Shown here piece after piece: positions 35,246 through 45,565 of a DNA stretch of 64,000 nucleotides. Numbering within the stretch: the first letter of the stretch is position 1; each line of letters starts with the position of its first letter. The stretch is from Camellia lanceoleosa (Eukaryota; Streptophyta; Magnoliopsida; Ericales; Theaceae), in NCBI GenBank assembly GCA_025200525.1, contig CM045763.1:66041018-66105017 (forward strand), given 5' to 3'. The notes below the pieces were generated by a model that was not told the origin of the DNA, did no database searches, and saw nothing but the letters and a program-made list of their open reading frames with translations. Made by a program: the position numbers and the translations under genes.

Positions 35246-35790
35246 CACTTTGCATATTGTTAGGCAGTTTTATTTTCTGTAAAACTTGTACCTTTATTTG
35301 TTGTAAAACATGATGGAATGAAACAGCTTTTGAAAAGGTGTTTGTATTTGAAACTCTTAGCATCGCATCGCATCGCACTATTCTGCACAAAAATGAAATT
35401 ATATGGAAATGTGCCTTGTGTATTTTCCGGCTCAGGTAATGAACCGATGCAACAAATCAAACAACTCGACTCACTAAGAAATAACAGAATCTTAGTAAGC
35501 AAGTTTACAACTCGATAAACAAACTACAACAATGTTAACGACTCGATAAACAAGACTTAACAAAATTGCATAAACAAAGAGTAACAACTCAAAACACAAA
35601 ATGCATAAATGACAAAACTTACAACTCGATAAACAAAACGACAACTCAATAAGCAAAAATACAACAATGTTTAAACAAAACAAAGCGCATGGACGATCTG
35701 GGTGATGGAACGATTCAAAGTCAGAGAAATGGAGGCCTTCGACATTCCCCGATGGAAGTGCCTCAAACTTCCTTCCGGAGGGAAAACAGA
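35246..35790. other. Spacer between antisense genes, no gene seen
   Basis: 3'-UTR-like T-rich sequence (GTTTTATTTTCTGTAAAA) followed by a loose repeat at about 35505-35665 of ACAACTCGATAAACAAA. No coding support. Confidence 0.45.
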
Positions 35791-35799
35791 CAAATGAGC

Positions 35800-36000
35800 A
35801 TGGCCGCCACATTTTGCATTTGGGGATTGAAAGGTGGCCGGCCGCTTTTTGAGTCAAAGGTGGCGGCTCGCTAGAATAGGTGGCCGTCCGCCACTTTTCC
35901 CCGCAACCCACGTAGACTCGACACTTGTCCTTCAATAGTGTTTCGCCCCTATAAAAGCTCCAACTTTGAACTCATTCATTTCATCATCGCTTTGCACAAA
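35800..36000 (+). promoter_or_regulatory. Putative promoter of antisense gene 2
   Basis: Motifs GGCCGCCAC, GGTGGCCGGCCGC, GGTGGCGGC and GGTGGCCGTCCGCCAC cluster at about 35800-35900. A good TATA box, CCCCTATAAAAGC, lies at about 35946-35958, about 43 bp before ATGGAGG at 36001. The layout is a typical plant core promoter. Confidence 0.6.
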
Positions 36001-37190
36001 ATGGAGGCATTGAGAAAATCTCACATCTTGGATCTCTTCTTTAGATGGCTCGGAAAAGTTGAACTTCGGGGTTTGGTTTGAATGCACTATTCATGCTAAG
36101 CCGACCGCTACACCTTCCTTTCCTCCATGTCTTTGCGCGTAGGTTTTGGAACCCAAGGACGACGTCTTTAGCTTCGGCGGGCAAGAGGTATGTCCCACTT
36201 TTGAAGATTTTCGTTTTGATGGAATCCGAGCGAGGTGAGGAAATCTTGCCCAACTCAATTTTGGCTATGCCCAAACCTTAGGGCGGATGTGCGGACTCAA
36301 CGCCAAGATGATGCTCGATTCTCGATTTGTAAATGTTGGATATCCTGCAAGATTTAATGATTCTGATCTTTGGTGACCGCAGCGACCATCATTGGCAAGG
36401 CTTCCGGCGACATGCCCTCTGTTTATGCATGTTATCTCATTTTCTGTTTGCCTCAAGCTTTGGAGGATCCAGCGTCCGTCTGATTGAAGTGGTTCAAGGC
36501 TTGAAAGAAGTAAAGAGTTGCATTGTCATGACATTAGCTGAGACACTGATGGGCTTGGATGCTTTCTACCGTCGGGAGACAACCAGATTTGCAGGGAGTC
36601 CACTACTGCTGCAAGTAATATTTCCCACCCAAGCTCACATATGTATTTGCTCACATCACTCGGCCCTCAGGCTCGGTTTTTCTCACAAAACCCTTTTCTT
36701 ACTTTTCTCTCATCGTATATCTCTCTATTCTTTATTCTCTCATTTTTCATCCCTTTCCAGGTATGGTTGATGGATAAATTGCAAGTTGTGGACTCTTGCC
36801 CTGCTTACTCGGCCCGCGGCTACTTTTTTCGACAACGCCTAGTCGACGCCCCTGATGAGGGATGGTGGTTTGAATGGATGTGCAATTTGTCGGCAGATCG
36901 CATTGCGTGGCGCTGTCCTTGGCTCAATCTCCCGGCAATGAGCTACAGCATGTCTCTAAGCAAGCCAGATTCAATTGATCGACTTGACTCATCACAGATT
37001 CTATTTCCCATTCAGATTCTCGCCAACTTGGCCATGATCGACTTGCCCACCGAGGGGATCGGTATTCGCCACATTCCTGCTCGAGGCGACAAATTGCTCG
37101 GCAAGCAAGATGGGAAAATAGAGAGCTCTGCCCCGCCTCCACTTTCGCTTGCATTTTGTCCGATGAGTGCCGGATTGGCTCAATGAGGAG
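36001..37190 (+). pseudogene. Antisense gene 2: PMD/DUF7745-like protein, decayed
   Basis: The ATG at 36001 gives a short frame (MEALRKSHILDLFF). Shifted frames then read LPFLHVFARRFWNP, DDVFSFGGQEVCPTFEDF and LNFGYAQTLG. After an intron-like CT-rich stretch ending TTCCAG (about 36760), the next exon reads VWLMDKLQVVDSCP, SARGYFFRQRL and ADRIAWRCPWLN. The 'FWNP..F.FG...CPTFEDF' and 'I.W.CPW' patterns match the PMD-related proteins abundant in plant elements (DUF7745 type, from memory). At least three shifts or stops make it non-functional. It is distinct in sequence from antisense gene 1. Confidence 0.55.
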
Positions 37191-37867
37191 GCACAGATCG
37201 GCCTGCTTGGCATCGAGGCTTCGACTAGCTCGAGGGGCGCAGGACACCGACTTGACTATGCCCTGATTTATTGCTTTATTAGTACTTTCAAGTTTTCAAG
37301 TTATGAGTGTAATAAAAAATCAACTTCAATTGTATGCAACAAAAGAGAACTCGCTTTTGAAATCAACGAAATTGAAGGTTGTGGTAATCAAAATTTTCCG
37401 CTTTTGGTCCAAAATGGTCTCGCCAGTTGTGAAAAGATTAATTTGAACAAAGTCAACTTTATTAAAACTTTTCAAAACTATTTTCGATATGGATCGAATC
37501 GACATGCCTCGAGATCTGTCACTGAGATGCACAATCCCAGATCCTAGCAACTGGAAAGTTGCCCCTAGTCTGAATAGTGCCTGGGCAGTTCATGGCAATG
37601 GAAAGTTGCCCCTAGTCTGAATAGCACTGTACCGGAGATCACGATAAATGCTGATGAATAGAGATGACTGAGATGATCAAATGGACAAAGTTGATCGGGG
37701 AAAAGATTGTGAACTTCAGGATGAAGCTGCCTACGTATCCCAAAGATGGGAATCAAGCCTTACATAGTTCAGGCTTAGGTTCGCTCGGGTATTTTCACTC
37801 TCCTTTGCGCTCTAACTTTTGCCAAGGCCGTTTTTATGCGGGTTTTCAACTTTATGAGCCTCGCTTT
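37191..37867. other. Spacer between integrase stop and antisense gene 2
   Basis: No gene supported. TGGAAAGTTGCCCCTAGTCT is directly repeated at about 37552 and 37599. The two transcription units converge here. Confidence 0.5.
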
Positions 37868-38980
37868 TTATAATTTCAAATTTTTTATGCTCGAGTTTTG
37901 CCTAGGTCGCCTTTTGGGTTTTCGCCTAGTGAGCCTCTCAGGGTAGTATTTCTTCAACTTGTCCATGTTGATCGGTTGGGAAAACTCTAAGCCATCTAGA
38001 TCCATCGTAACCACCCCACTCCGCATTGACTTGATGATGTAGGGACCAGTCCAATTGGGTCTGAACTTGCCCCTTGGGTCGTGGATAGGAGCTCGGTTGT
38101 CCTTGAGTACCAAATCTCCTTCTTTCAAATTCCTGGGCTTAACCTTCTTGTTAAAAGCCTGGGCAATTCTACGTTGGTAGCCTTGAATGTGGTACAAATA
38201 TTTCTTTCTTTCATCGAAAAGCATGAGTTCTTCAAATCTACTCATTGCCGCTTCGGCTATTTGACACTCTACCAATACTGTAATGATGGAACCTCAATCT
38301 TAATAGGTAGAACGGCCTTCATTCCATATACCAGTGAATACGAGTCGCCCAAAGAGAAGTTCTCGATTGAAGTCCCAGAGCTCCACGAGCAAACGGCAAC
38401 TTATCTCGCCGCCCAAGAGGTTTCCACCATCTTCGTAGTATGTGCTTGATATTCTTGTTGGCGGTCTCAACCGCCCATTGGTCTCATGTCGATAGGTAGA
38501 TGACATAAGAAAAACCACGTTATATTTCTCCAACAAATCAAACACCTCCTTCTTGAAGTGGGAACCATTGTCTGAAATTATTTCATTTGGGACCCCGTAG
38601 CGACAGATGATGTTGTTTCGATAAATTTTGACATGCTAAGCCTTCAACACCGCATAAGATTGGGCCTCAACCCACTTTGTGAAATAATCTATCGCTACCA
38701 AGATGAACTCATGCCCATTCGACCCCTTCGGCGTAACAGCTCCGATTATATCACGGCCATGGCGAAGTCATGTTGCATGACTTTGGCGGAATGTTCATGC
38801 GATTTGCATAAATCTGACATTTGTGGCATCGCTGGATGAAACCAATACAATCCTCCTCCATGGTGGACTAGTAATAACCCTGTCTGAGGATATTCCGTGC
38901 CAACATTACCCTATGCAAGTGCGCACCACATTCTCCCCCGTGGATGGCTTCCATCAGACGCTTTTGACTCTTTCGCCAAC
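37868..38980 (-). pseudogene. Tat integrase, right arm (frameshifted)
   Basis: From about 38980 downward in alternating frames: zinc-binding part (GGECGAH, then CHKCQ), core pieces with GVPNEIISDNG, KYNVV, STYRHETNG, and AVETANKN supplying the catalytic Glu but only after a one-base shift. The C-terminal domain is intact at 37868-38275 (RNLKEGDLVLK, DPRGKFRPNWTGPYII, NMDKLKKYYP). The enzyme joins cDNA to host DNA. Several shifts separate the D,D,E residues, so it is dead. Confidence 0.8.
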
Positions 38981-39129
38981 GCACGCTTTATGCATTCCCA
39001 GATGACCCGTTTATACAGCTTTACCCCGCAGATGATGAACAATCGCCATTCTCCTAATTGCCCTTTGTCTTTGGCATTTACCTGGCGGGTATGCTTTTTC
39101 TCCAAGAAGTTCCGGATGTCGTAATACCG

Positions 39130-39650
39130 TGGTGTTCGCCCCAACTTCATCTATGGTCGCAATCGACTCATAGGCGGTGCAAATTTCGGTCAATGATGAT
39201 CGACGATTTGGACTCCACACGGGATGTTTATCATAGAAGATAGAGTTGCTAAAGAATCATGAACCCGTTGTTCTCTTAGTAGATGAGTAAAACTTAGCTT
39301 CTCAAACCGAGGAATCAAGAAATCCAAGGCGGTGATACATCATCATCTTTTCCTTTTTACTTTCCGCCTCCTTTAGCTTGAGACACAACAAGGTTCGAGT
39401 CCCCAATGACGCCCAACCGTCTTTGCCCCTAGTTCCATGCTTTAGACGAATACACGCCTCATATTCTCGCTTCATTGTTTGAGACTTTGAATCGGAGTTT
39501 GAAGGCGAGAGGGATACGGGAATTGTCGGGTGCTATCAGCAACACTCCTATCCCATACCCATGTTGATTTGACGCTCCGTCAAAGTAAATCGACCAAGTT
39601 TCATCGTCGATATGCAATTGATTCATCCGGAATGTACTTAATCGCTTCAT
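39130..39650 (-). pseudogene. Second (archaeal-type) RNase H, right arm, partial
   Basis: Reads WSIYFDGASNQHGYGIGVLLIAP and LAFKLRFKVSNNEARI (39459-39650), the signature of the additional RNase H (aRNH) that marks the Tat lineage between RNase H and integrase. The Asp of FDGAS is present. The NNEARI stretch should continue AEYEA, but the frame is lost there. Confidence 0.75.
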
Positions 39651-39759
39651 CCTCTCAACCGGGTGGTCGCAAGGAACTCGCTTAACGCTTCTTCCTTTTC
39701 ATCGACTTATGCGGTCACGACGTGAGATCAAATTTGGAGAGCAACAAAGAACCAACGAA

Positions 39760-40200
39760 GCTAGCCTACCAGAAATGCTGGTTTCTCGAAAAGATATTTG
39801 ATGGGATCAAGTCGTGAAACCAACATTACAGAGTGAGCTAACAGGTAGTGCTGCAGCTTCCTGGTAGCTCATACCAAAGCTAAGCAAGCCTTTTCCAGCA
39901 ATGTATATCAGGTCTCATACTCCAGCATCTTCTTGCTGAGATAGTAGATGGCTTTCTCCACCTTGTCTTCTGATTCTTGTACAAGCATGCAGCCCATCGT
40001 GGTCTCAGTCACTGACAGATACAAAATCAACGATTTTTCTGGTTCTGGTGGCGATAAAACAGGCGGGTTCTGTAGATATTCTTTAATCTGTTCAAATGCA
40101 AATTTGACATCTACCGTCCCATTGAAACTTTTTCTTTTCTTGAGGAGGCCAAAAGTGGTTCACAAGTCAAGGTTAATTTTGAAACAAACCGCCTTATGAA
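39760..40200 (-). pseudogene. RT thumb / first RNase H region, right arm
   Basis: The minus strand at 39910-40140 can be read as an open stretch with QIKEYLQNPPVL, LILYLSVTETTMGCMLVQE and IYYLSKKM, the usual connection/RNase H pattern of gypsy elements. It continues weakly to CLALVWATRKLQHY. Frameshifts occur at both ends. Confidence 0.7.
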
Positions 40201-40389
40201 TTGTACTTACCCGTGAAGCCTTGCACCTCCTTTTAATTCATCGGTGGTGGAATTTAAGATGGCCTTGATTTTGAAGGGTCGACCTCGATGCCCTTTGTGT
40301 AATCGAAACCCCAAAGATTTTTCCCAGTAACACCAAATGTACATTTTTGAGGATTCAGCAACCGGAATTCCCTGATCCTTTGGAAAAAC

Positions 40390-40947
40390 TTATGCAAGGC
40401 GGTGTAGTGGCCCTATCTTTCTTTGGACTTGACAAACATGTCGTGCACAAACACCTCAACCTCTTTGTGGATCATATCATGTAGTATTGTGGTCGCGCCC
40501 GCTGATAAGTAGCTCGGCGTTCTTCAACCCGAACGGCATTACTCAGAGTGATGTCTCCCACGGGGTGGTGAATGCAGTCTTTTCCCGGTCTTTGGGTGCC
40601 ATCACTATCTGGTTATAACCTGAGAAGCCATCCATGAATGAGAGCAAAGCGTGCCCCGCTGTGAAATCCACCAACTCACCGATGTGCGGTAGGAGAAAGT
40701 CATCCTTTGGACTAGCTCTGTTCAAATCCCTGAAGTCCACGCACACCCGGATCCTGCCAACCTTCTTCGACACCGGAACAATGTTGGCCAACCAAGTCGG
40801 ATATTCAGATACCAGCAGGAAGCCTGCGTCGATAGATGCATCGTATTGCCAAATGAGAGAGCGTGCGATAGATGCATCCAAGATAGCTGCTGGTTGGCTC
40901 GCAGCCGTTTCATCCCCAATCATGGAAACCGCGAAGTTATCCCCCAA
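40390..40947 (-). pseudogene. Tat reverse transcriptase, right arm (catalytic motif damaged)
   Basis: The 134-codon frame (40543-40947) has KKVGRIRVCVDFRDLNRASP, then LLSFMDGFSGYNQI with the first catalytic Asp and REKTAFTTPW. After a break the minus strand at about 40420-40480 reads EVEVFVHDMFVK where EVYVDDMIVK is expected, so YVDD has become FVHD and one catalytic Asp is His. It then reads LNPQKCTFGV. Copying RNA to DNA would be abolished by both the shifts and this change. Confidence 0.8.
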
Positions 40948-41217
40948 GCACTTATGGTCGATCGAGGATCGTAAGTAGACATGCCGCTTACCCCCATTTC
41001 AAATTTCAGGCCCTCAGATCCACCGCTTAACCGCTCAAGCTCGGCCGATGGGTCTGCTCGCTTGCGGGCAACGTCATCCTCGATAGTTGTAGGTCGAAGA
41101 AGATCTCAAGTTCGCACGCGCTTTTTCTCCGCTTATCCACGGCTCGAAGCCGCAAAATGGAAAGTCCTCCTCCTGACAAAGCGTTCGCTCGTGGTACCGA
41201 ATGGGCCTATGATTAAC
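40948..41217 (-). other. Connection between G-patch and RT, right arm
   Basis: No conserved domain recognised; this would be polyprotein linker of the Tat element. The left arm's homology ends within it, at 41086 (counterpart of 30677). Confidence 0.4.
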
Positions 41218-41499
41218 TCAAAAGGCTTCCCACCGCTTTCGCTCTTCCGCCATTTTTTTCCCTTCCTCACCTTCCTCTTTGGTGGGTAGATAACCCAAGC
41301 CAAAGGTATGAGGGTTGTGGCACTGCCAACGCCGCAACGCTTTTCCCGCCGCTTTTCCTAATCCCATCCCGGGATGTTGTAGCTTGTTCATGAGGTAGAC
41401 GGCTTGAGCACTGACGTACACACCTTCATTCACAGCCATAATGTTCTGCACTACCCGGGCCTTCGCCAAAGTGAACCCCGATAGGAACACATCCTCCAT
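41218..41499 (-). pseudogene. G-patch segment, right arm
   Basis: Reads MNKLQHPGMGLGKAAGKAL followed by FGLGYLPTKE. PGxGLGK is the G-patch signature common in Tat polyproteins ahead of RT; it is thought to bind nucleic acid. A 94-codon frame is still open. Confidence 0.7.
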
Positions 41500-41513
41500 G
41501 CCGTGCTCGATCT

Positions 41514-41900
41514 CTAGAATCGTGAGACACTTCGACGCGGATGGATGGATGAATTTCCGAAGACAATAGCCACCCCCTTCCGGTGAGGGTACTTCAGCAT
41601 TTGATGTAAAGTGGAAGAGGCTGCCTTTACTTGGTGCAACCGCGGCCGCCCCAAGAGTAGATTAAAGGTTGCGGGAACGTCCAAGACATGAAATTCAATG
41701 TTGTGTTGTCCCGGACCAACCTGAGTCTGAATTTTGACAGTCCCTATCACTTCTCTGCTAGTATTATCGTATGCTCTGATCACCTGAGTAGTTGGCATGA
41801 AGTCCGCGGGCTTCAACCCGATTGCATACGGCTCGATCAAGCGCACATTGATGGCAGATCTTGATCAACAAGTACCACCGGTATCCACTTGTCTCTACAT
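41514..41900 (-). pseudogene. Tat aspartic protease, right arm
   Basis: The C-terminal two thirds are in frame (AIGLKPADFMP, VIRAYDNTSREVIGTV, EFHVLDVPATFNLLLGRPRLH). The active site reads LVDQDLPSM instead of LVDTGS(I)NVC and is out of phase with the rest. The left arm retains DTG but has lost the downstream frame, so the two copies broke differently. Confidence 0.75.
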
Positions 41901-43242
41901 TCCACGGAAACATAGAGGGGTTTGTTATGATTTGTGCCCTCAGGCGGTAGTTCTTTGTCTGAAAAGGTTAATGCCGGGGAACCTCCTTCCGGAAAGACCA
42001 GCCCAACCAGCTGCTCTAGTGTTGTATCTATAGAGAGTTTGGCCTTGTCCATAGCAGATAGGATAGCCTGTCTGTGTACTCGCGACGCCATAAGCAGTCC
42101 CCAGCTGGAGATGTCTACTTGTATCTTCTTTAATTGCTTGAGCATAGCTTCTTCTTCAATCTGTTTCTCCTTCTGTTTCTCAACTTCTTTGTCTTTCCCA
42201 GACGCCTCAGGTTGGTCTAAGTGCTGGGGCTTGAAATATCACCCACTTCTTGTCATATGAGCGATCTCGTCAATATACCAGGTATCATCTGGTTGGTTAC
42301 TTCCCAATCCTCATCCGTGTGGGCAAGACATAAGTCATCGTCTTCCCACCACATTCCATCGGCAGCCGACAGACACCTGTCCGGCTCCGGTATGATCATG
42401 CTTGCAGCACCTTCAGTCCTCATGCTCAAGATTTCGCTCCTGCACACAAGACTCTCGACCCCACATGGGCCTTAGCTTTTCTGATTCTCTCAGAATCCTC
42501 AAACCTTTGTTGTTCCAACTGCGTCAGTACAGCTGATTGGTCAATATTCCCTGTATTTACAATCCCCAAATTCTGAGCAAAATTCTTAGCACCGGCACTC
42601 TCCGGCGGTGTATTTTGACTCTCGGCCCTTCCGCCACCATCGATATTTTGAACCGCCGGCCCTGCTCGTTGAAATTCTACAACGTCGGCCGATCATCTAA
42701 CCACCCAGAATCTCCGACTCGTATTCAAACTAGTTGATTGCGGCATCTCCTGATTCTTGGTCACTGAAGAACTGGAGGTTGGCAAAGTCCTCTCCCACAG
42801 CTGTTAGATCATCTGTTCCCCTTTCAAAACTGTCTCCTTGAATCACACATAACTCTGCTTTTTCTGGCAGCCCTACACTCGGCTCAGACTGACCCACTGA
42901 TAAGATGTATCCGCTTGGATCATAGGCTCCTCCGACAAGATTCCCAGACTGTTCAATCTCAGACTCAGCAACCCCGCTTTCCTCTTAAACCTGCCCTGTC
43001 CCATCTTCGGTGGTCACTACCACTGGCTTAGATTGGGTTGTGGAGATGTCCATCATGCACAAGTCAGTGCAGATAGGAAGGATCACCTCCGGCTTAGGTA
43101 GGTGGGATGGGGTGATATAGATACTAGGATCGTAAGACACGACCCCAGTTTGGATGAAGTTGATTCTGTTGGGAGGAGGGGCTTGGTTATGTGGTGGGAG
43201 AGGATTCGTCGTGACGTTGGGTTTTTTGGGAGGCGCGATCAC
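41901..43242 (-). pseudogene. Gag-protease linker, right arm
   Basis: Frames at 42985-43242 (APPKKPNVTTNPLPPHNQ, IYITPSHLPKPEVIL) and 41837-42145 (QLKKIQVDISSWGLLMASRV, PLYVSVECRDKWIPVVLV) match the left-arm linker, with degraded sequence between. Compared with the left 312-codon frame, this copy has additional shifts. Confidence 0.65.
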
Positions 43243-43295
43243 CGCTTGTCAATAAGATCCCGGATCTCATGACGCAACTGAAACAACGGTCGGTG

Positions 43296-44613
43296 TCATG
43301 ACCGCGGTTGGTGATACGCTGCAGATTTTGTCGGGTCATGAGAGGAGGGAGTGGATTTGGCAATGGCCTCGGCTCTAGGGCGTCGATGCTTCTTCTGATT
43401 AATACCCCGAGCTTTGGACAGGGGGGCATATAGAGGAGTGAAGGTTCTTTGGCCTCTAGGTGGATATTTGGTGTTTTGGGTATTACTTCCAGATGCGCCA
43501 GAGAAAGGCGTGGCTGTCGTGGGTCTTGGGGGAGGGGGAGTGGTGGTGACCATGCTCACCTCTGAAGCTCGTGCAGTTACAGTGCCACTCGGGCCTGCGT
43601 TGTTGTTACGATTGAAAGTCCTTCTGGGTTGCTCCTTATCCTGGTCGATCAGACCTTGTTTTATGGCATCCTCGATCAGCACTCCATCTCGTAACCGAGA
43701 AGGTAAAGGGAGTACGATCATCTTCGTGATCAATTTCGGTTGGAGATTGCGCACAATCATCCCGATTTGATCTTTGTCTCAGAGGCCTCAAGGTCATCAT
43801 TGATGCCTTTGCCTCCATCGAGTTACGAAGTCCGAGAAAGTCTCTTTGGGTTCTTGTTCGTTGTTTCGAGATCACGAGTTGTAATCTCGACCGTATTGTA
43901 CGAGTACTGTGCAACAAAGGCCTCAGCCATCTCATCCCAGCTTCTTTTTACATCATCTTCTAACTTCGCGTACCAAATGGCGGCCACACCCGACAAAGTC
44001 CGGCCAAACAGAGGAAGCTTTTGTGGTCGGGTCAAGCCCATTGGTCGCAATGTCCGAGAATAGCCGAAGATAGACCATGGGGTCTCCGGACCCATCGAAG
44101 CGGTCAATTTGTGGCATCTTGAATCTGTCGGGTAATGTTACGGCTACATCGGTGTACCCATCTTCGATGTCTGGAATGGCTTTCACCCCTTGTGACTTCT
44201 TGAAAAGCTTCTCCAGCTTACTCAGTTTTAGAGCTGTATGGTCGATTTCGAACTCAAAGGGAGAGTCCGGGTGGTTGGGTGTATGAGTCTTGGAGTTGAG
44301 GCGAAGTGGGAGCTAGCCCCGTTGGAAGGCCTGTGTCCTCTTGAGTATTCTGGACATTGGGTAGGGTATTCTGGGTGTTCGGGAGGGTATTCTGACCAGT
44401 AGGTGCCTGCTTGGGTAATGGAGCCCCGGGTGGAGGAGGAGCCTGATGTGAAGTAGATGCCGCATTCTGCTGTTGCAGCCTAGTAATCAGCTCGGCTTGC
44501 TGGGCCATGACTGTGGCCTGTTGCTTAGAAAATTCCACTTGGCGGATGGCTTCCTCCTGCATCTGTCTCATGCTTTCTTGCATCTGACGCATCATTTCCT
44601 CTATCCCGGCCAT
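43296..44613 (-). pseudogene. Tat gag, right arm (frameshifted)
   Basis: The N-terminal 119 codons from 44613 are open: Met/Gln-rich coiled-coil-like start (MRQMQESMRQMQEEAIRQ), then a Pro/Gln/Asn stretch. The capsid follows in pieces (MPQIDRFDGSGDPMVYLRLF; FGRTLSGVAAIWYAKL; SWDEMAEAFVAQY), with shifts near 44060, 43900 and 43700. The left arm carries a longer capsid frame but a stop in the N-terminus. Confidence 0.75.
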
Positions 44614-45542
44614 ATTCGCTGGTCCAAATTGACCGACCGTAAATGTATCTCTATGGCAGAAACATGAATCTCAACTTGACTGTTTGCTGCTAAAGTAGCC
44701 CGCTGCCCCGGTAATCCCTGCTCTGACACACTGCGCCTCCTCGGCCTTCTTCTAATAATTGAGGGTAGGAGGAACATCGATGTCCATCAACCAGATCCTG
44801 ATCGATTGAGTCGGCGACCTCGGTCCAAAGTGCTTGGGGAATATCTATCGTTCGAAGCAATCGTGCTAAACCGCCCTAGCAAAAAGATAAATAAAGCGAA
44901 AAGGAAATAAATAACCAGATAAACGCAAAGATAACAAATTAAATTAAATACACAACACACAGCAGCATACAACACACGGTTGATAAGTCAAAACACACCT
45001 TAATCATCGATCATCGCTCGGTATCATCGTTTCAAAATCGAATCGATATCCGCAGATAACCGATTCTCGATATCGACCGATGCGCAGTTCGATGCCCAAA
45101 CTCATAAACCGATACATGCATTCTCAGAGACGCACTCTAAAGCACATAACAGATAAGTGAGAGCCAAAACACCCTATGTTAGTAGGGTTTCGCCCTATTT
45201 GTCGAGCTAGGGTTTCACTATGCACGCAATGTTTCAAACAACCTATAAACGGGTAAGCAACCTGTCCTAGTTTGGAATGGTCACTATGGATCCGAATATG
45301 CACTAGGTCGAATGGTCAAAAAGGGTGCCCCGGTAAAACTGGGGTTTGTGTTCTCATGCTATCAGAGCCCAGAGCCGATCAGCCTTATGGTCATGCCTTG
45401 ACAAGACAAGCCTCCGCAAGAATCGGGAAGAATGGCATATGGCAAACACGGTGTCCTAGGCGCACCAATGCAAATGCAATGCAAAGAAACACACAAGTGT
45501 AGTCAAAACCAGATATCACGAGTTCGAGTCAAGTTCTCTAAC
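44614..45542 (-). other. Untranslated leader of the Tat element, right arm
   Basis: Counterpart of 26177-27139, with no supportable gene. The ORF-like stretches at 45272-45716 are shared chance frames crossing PBS and LTR. Confidence 0.5.
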
Positions 45543-45560
45543 TCCCCAACAGAGTTGCCA
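45543..45560 (-). other. Primer binding site, right arm
   Basis: The minus strand reads TGGCAACTCTGTTGGGGA close to the LTR end; it differs by one base from the left copy (TCAGTT). Confidence 0.65.
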
Positions 45561-45565
45561 GAAAC

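Noticed and set aside
35260..35935. Minus-strand ORF of 147 codons (35492-35935) and neighbours
   Set aside because: No recognisable motif, crosses repeats and the promoter motifs of antisense gene 2; probably chance.
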